DNA of 48,255 nt from Pseudorhodoplanes sp. GTDB lineage: Bacteria > Pseudomonadota > Alphaproteobacteria > Rhizobiales > Xanthobacteraceae. This document shows, one piece after another, positions 45,614 through 48,255 of this stretch. The DNA is taken from assembly GCA_032027085.1 (NCBI GenBank), contig JAVSMS010000001.1, forward strand, positions 2,634,309 to 2,682,563. Direction: 5' to 3'. The stretch's first letter is position 1; every line of letters starts with the position of its first letter. A program made the translations under genes and the position numbers. The notes beneath the pieces are model-generated. The model was not told the DNA's origin, ran no database searches, and saw only the letters and a list, made by a program, of their open reading frames with translations.

Positions 45614-46456
45614 ATGGCAAAACAACGGCACCACAACACGCCCCGATCTAGCGCCAAGGGCAAAGGTCCAAGGCGCGCCGCGCCGACCAGCGATTGGCTC
45701 AGCTTCATCCGTCCGCATTTCGATCTATACCGCACATTGCCGTGGGGTAAGCAGAAGGAATTCATCGACAGACTCGCGCGCGAGGAGGGGCAAAGCGCCA
45801 ATACGCTGCGCCGCTATATCGCGGCTGCCGAGTTCCTTGAAGGTTTCGGAATCACTCGCTTCCCCGCAAATATCGAGCGGCTGCCGGTGGCGGCCGTGGA
45901 GGCCATCGGCCGGATCAGCCGAAAGGATCCCGCCCGCGGCCGGGCCTTGCTTGACGATCTCCTGAGCGGGATTGGAACGATCCGTGGTCTGAAAAAGCAA
46001 CTTGCGGCGATGCCCAGAGCATCAACACTCTCAAGGAAGCCCTTGGCCGCAAGACGCGTCGTCTCGCGGACGCAACTCCATGCCGACATCGAAAGCCTGG
46101 TTGCAGTTGTGCCAGAGTTGCGCGACTGCATCCCATCAGAATTGATCCTAGTGCCTTTCAACGATTGGGTTGGCCCGGCAAACGTCTTTTCCAAACAGAC
46201 CTTGCCACGCGCGTTCGTTCCGCTGCTCGCCGACCATGCGGCTGTTGTATTCGATGAGGCGGCTCTGGTCTGGGCAGCCTCGCCGGCAATGGTAATACAG
46301 GCCTTCCTGAGGAATATTGCCGCGGCGACAGCGATGTTTGACTTGGTGGTAGTGTATTGCGACGCCCTGCAGTCCGAGGTTGCACGGGTCGTTGCCACCA
46401 TGCGTCACGACTGCCGCAGGCGTATGTTGGTGAAGCAGGGTGCCCTGGATTGCTGA
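45614..46456 (+). CDS. Orphan protein of unknown function after tRNA-Val
   Basis: A 280-residue soluble protein I do not recognise. It has a very basic N-terminus (MAKQRHHNTPRSSAKGKGPR), then a helical segment (FIDRLAREEGQSANTLRRYIAAAEFLEGFG) resembling a helix-turn-helix, followed by EAIGRISRKDPARGRALLDD and a basic linker. The C-terminal part (about 145-280) has strand-helix alternation (VVVYCDALQSEVARVVATM) and ends KQGALDC. No signal peptide or membrane helix. A basic start plus HTH-like segment suggests DNA binding. The position after a tRNA and the lack of a partner suggest an accessory or horizontally acquired gene; the promoter palindrome hints at autoregulation. Confidence 0.6.
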   Translation: MAKQRHHNTPRSSAKGKGPRRAAPTSDWLSFIRPHFDLYRTLPWGKQKEFIDRLAREEGQSANTLRRYIAAAEFLEGFGITRFPANIERLPVAAVEAIGRISRKDPARGRALLDDLLSGIGTIRGLKKQLAAMPRASTLSRKPLAARRVVSRTQLHADIESLVAVVPELRDCIPSELILVPFNDWVGPANVFSKQTLPRAFVPLLADHAAVVFDEAALVWAASPAMVIQAFLRNIAAATAMFDLVVVYCDALQSEVARVVATMRHDCRRRMLVKQGALDC

Positions 46457-47073
46457 CCGGCGCAGTCATTGTCCAAGCTGTGACGTTCAGTATAGGGCTA
46501 TCCGCAACGGCTCCATAAAACCCGGATGCGGCCGAGCGGATTCCACATAGGGCGTCTCCCCTATCAGTTTGCCGCCCTTGGGAGGCCCGCGCCGCGTGCA
46601 TTTTTTGCGGATCGGGAGAGACCTGTCTTGATGGCAATCAGCATGCGCCCAGCAATAAGAAAAAGTCGGTCGCGCAGAGCGATGGAATTGAAACGCTGTG
46701 TCGAAAGCGATCATGGTGGACTGATCCACGACGGTTTTGCCCCGCACTGTTCGCAGCAATGTGGAAGTCATTGCTGCGATTACTTGCGCGCTAGATCCGA
46801 CTGACGCTAGCCCCGGGCGGTTCAGTCCGGATTTCACTCTTCACTATGAGGCAAGCTTTCCCGATTCGACCCCAAGGCTTCCGCTGCGTGGCTCGCGCCG
46901 AAAGCGGTGCTGGCGAGGGGCTGCCATCAATTAGCTAACTTGGGTCAATAACATAAATTTACATTGCGTGCGATGAACTGAAATTTTGTTTTACATCAAA
47001 TCCGTTATCGCAATTCACGTTAGTAAAGCGCCTTTGGCGTTTTACAGAACTGCATCTGTCGAGCAATTTTGGA
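46457..47073. other. Long non-coding or decayed stretch before the Crp/Fnr gene
   Basis: 617 nt with overlapping ORFs on both strands of up to 116 codons, none with a recognisable family, ribosome binding site or consistent codon pattern. The right end (46920-47073) is AT-rich and probably holds the crp/fnr promoter. It includes a hairpin AAAGCGCC-TTT-GGCGTTTT (47025-47043), which could be the terminator of the preceding unit or a leader structure. Confidence 0.45.
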
Positions 47074-47787
47074 ATGAAGCAGAAGTGGCCGTGTGCTACC
47101 TGTCCGGTACGTAATCTGGGTTTTGGCGGCGCCTTACTGGGTCAGCATTCATCGGAGCAGGGCCTGACCGAAAAGCCGAGCTGGCAGGAATTCCGTAGTC
47201 TGCGTGCCGGAGAAAATATCGTCATCCGCGGCAGCGTCTCAGACTATGTCTATGTCCTCTGCCGCGGTTGGGCATTTCGATATCACAGATTACCGAATGG
47301 TCGCCGGCAGATCCTGCAGGTCCTGCTCGACGGGGATCTGTTTTCTGCCGTCACCGCATTCGAAGAGAAACTGCATTTCTCCGCGCAGGCATTGACCGAG
47401 GTGCGCATCAGCCGGTTCCACCGCGCGGCGGTTGCGGACAGGCTCGCGGCTGACCCCAAGCTTTATGCTGCATTGGCCAAGAGCTGCATCGAACAGGGCA
47501 ATGATGTGGACGAACTGATTACCGTGCTCGGCCAACGCACAGCGGAACAGCGGCTCGCCTATCTGTTCCTTCATTTCATCAGGCGTCTGCTGGCCCGTGT
47601 TCCGACGCTCAAGCAATTTCCATTTCCGTTGCGTCAGCAGCATATAGCCGACATGATTGGTCTCACGCCGGTTCACGTAAGCCGCGTGATGAGGACCTTT
47701 CGCGAGCGCGAATTGATTGATCTGTCCGGCGGAGTCCTGACTGTTCTCGACGCCGACGAACTAGAGCGCATCGGCTCCTTACGATGA
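47074..47787 (+). CDS. Crp/Fnr-family transcriptional regulator
   Basis: A 237-residue activator/repressor with an N-terminal cyclic-nucleotide-binding-type beta-roll (about residues 40-130; SVSDYVYVLCRGWAFRYHRL, VLLDGDLFSAV) and a C-terminal winged helix (about 165-230) whose recognition region is QQHIADMIGLTPVHVSRVMR. The N-terminus has CATCPVRN, the first pair of the FNR iron-sulfur ligand set, but the third cysteine is absent, so oxygen sensing by a 4Fe-4S cluster is doubtful. The recognition helix (L-T-P-V-H-V-S-R-V-M-R) is of the FNR/FixK kind, so TTGAT-N4-ATCAA-like sites are expected. Weak ribosome binding site (GGA). Target genes are not evident here. Confidence 0.9.
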   Translation: MKQKWPCATCPVRNLGFGGALLGQHSSEQGLTEKPSWQEFRSLRAGENIVIRGSVSDYVYVLCRGWAFRYHRLPNGRRQILQVLLDGDLFSAVTAFEEKLHFSAQALTEVRISRFHRAAVADRLAADPKLYAALAKSCIEQGNDVDELITVLGQRTAEQRLAYLFLHFIRRLLARVPTLKQFPFPLRQQHIADMIGLTPVHVSRVMRTFRERELIDLSGGVLTVLDADELERIGSLR

Positions 47788-48163
47788 CAGAGAGTCGGCG
47801 AAGGCGCCGACAGTTGCGTTTGCGTTTTACGCCTGCTGGCCCGCAGAGCATTTGCTTAAAACATAACCCAAGTTATCTCTGGTGCTAACTATCATTTTAC
47901 CATGCGGTTCGTAGCCTCTGCGCGTCCGACGCCGTCAAGCGCCGGAAATGACGAGCGCCCGCGCTCGCGGTGAAGGAGGAATGGGAGGAGCTCTAAGACG
48001 GGGACGCGGCGGTTGTCATTATCATTGCCCGTCCTCGAGTCCACGCGTCTTGTTACAATGGCGTCGAATTGCCTGCCAAATGCAGGCGCGGATCGGCGCA
48101 GGAATATGAACTTATCGGAATGTTCGCCGTGCCTTCGGGGGACAGCAATGAGGACTGAGCATC
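47788..48163. other. Intergenic stretch before the chemotaxis receptor
   Basis: 376 nt without a convincing gene. It contains ATAACCCAAGTTAT (47864-47877), whose core ACCCAAGTT is the reverse complement of AACTTGGGT upstream of the Crp/Fnr gene (46937-46945), and an otherwise unremarkable GC-rich part. Confidence 0.45.
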
Positions 48164-48255
48164 ATGGCAATTGCGCGCGCTGCGACGGGTTTTCGTGGAG
48201 TGAGTCTGATCACTGACCGCAAGATCAGCACCAAGCTGATATCGGGCTTCGCCGC
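48164..48255 (+). CDS. N-terminus of a probable methyl-accepting chemotaxis protein (truncated by window edge)
   Basis: Only 30 codons are present: MAIARAATGFRGVSLITDRK then ISTKLISGFAA. A basic, cytoplasmic start followed by I-S-T-K-L-I-x-G-F-A leading into a first transmembrane helix is the usual opening of alphaproteobacterial chemoreceptors. The ATG is preceded by GAGGACTGAGCATC. The signalling domain lies outside the window, so the assignment rests on this short motif alone. Confidence 0.5.
   Translation, partial: MAIARAATGFRGVSLITDRKISTKLISGFA

Noticed and set aside
46487-46837. A 116-codon minus-strand ORF overlapping a 92-codon plus-strand ORF in the gap before the Crp/Fnr gene
   Set aside because: Both strands are open, neither has a family resemblance or a good ribosome binding site; treated as non-coding.
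45104-47073. A genuine integrative element with attachment sites at tRNA-Val
   Set aside because: Context is suggestive, but no integrase and no second copy of the tRNA 3' end can be seen, so an element was not annotated.
48013-48216. A 67-codon plus-strand ORF overlapping the chemoreceptor start
   Set aside because: No ribosome binding site and no family; it overlaps a better-supported start in another frame.

Overview
The window looks like chromosomal DNA of a GC-rich alphaproteobacterium of the order Hyphomicrobiales (Rhizobiales), probably near the Bradyrhizobium/Xanthobacteraceae branch. This rests on gene content: a CpdR-type single-domain response regulator beside N-formylglutamate amidohydrolase, DUF992 and CWC small proteins, an hsp20 gene with a ROSE-like leader, TTAACC (CtrA-type) boxes, and Rhizobiales-style palindromic intergenic repeats. 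No 16S or other species marker is present, so the genus is inference.

Layout. 1-4.1 kb: a partial ketopantoate-reductase-like gene, a small basic protein, a type IV ABC exporter, an L,D-transpeptidase and a CWC protein. 4.1-9.3 kb: the decayed start of a metallo-beta-lactamase-fold gene, a family 9 glycosyltransferase, a secreted protein, a DUF486 membrane protein, a PQQ-dependent sugar dehydrogenase, a small membrane protein under a CtrA-type box, and a glutathione transferase. 9.6-17.9 kb: aspartate aminotransferase, DUF992, 5'-nucleotidase, ferrochelatase, a second L,D-transpeptidase, an outer-membrane barrel and GalU. 18-29.6 kb: lytic transglycosylase, DUF459 SGNH protein, the gltB-gltD glutamate synthase operon, threonine aldolase and a disordered secreted protein. 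29.7-37 kb: a small exported protein, Hsp20 with a heat-shock promoter and RNA thermometer, a lipase-like hydrolase, a HisN-type phosphatase, an MFS transporter, a probable sRNA, N-formylglutamate amidohydrolase, CpdR and an alpha/beta-hydrolase. 37-45 kb: a CrtI-like oxidoreductase, a cytochrome b561/PepSY/two-component cluster, an APC permease and an exported methyltransferase. 45.1-48.3 kb: tRNA-Val followed by a sparse, accessory-looking stretch with an orphan gene, a Crp/Fnr regulator and the start of a chemotaxis receptor.

Functional themes. Many genes serve the envelope (two L,D-transpeptidases, lytic transglycosylase, SGNH protein, GalU, glycosyltransferase, outer-membrane barrel). 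A second theme is amino-acid nitrogen metabolism (GltBD, aspartate aminotransferase, threonine aldolase, N-formylglutamate amidohydrolase, HisN-like). The most system-like locus is 38.8-42.5 kb: a b-type cytochrome, three separate small exported PepSY proteins and an OmpR/PhoQ-like pair, with TGTCAG/CTGACA half-sites repeated at exact 11-bp phase both in the divergent promoter and again before the last PepSY gene. That suggests an autoregulated envelope redox or metal-sensing module. Also notable are the ROSE thermometer, the sRNA with exposed anti-Shine-Dalgarno CCUCC motifs, and the exported SAM-methyltransferase-fold protein.
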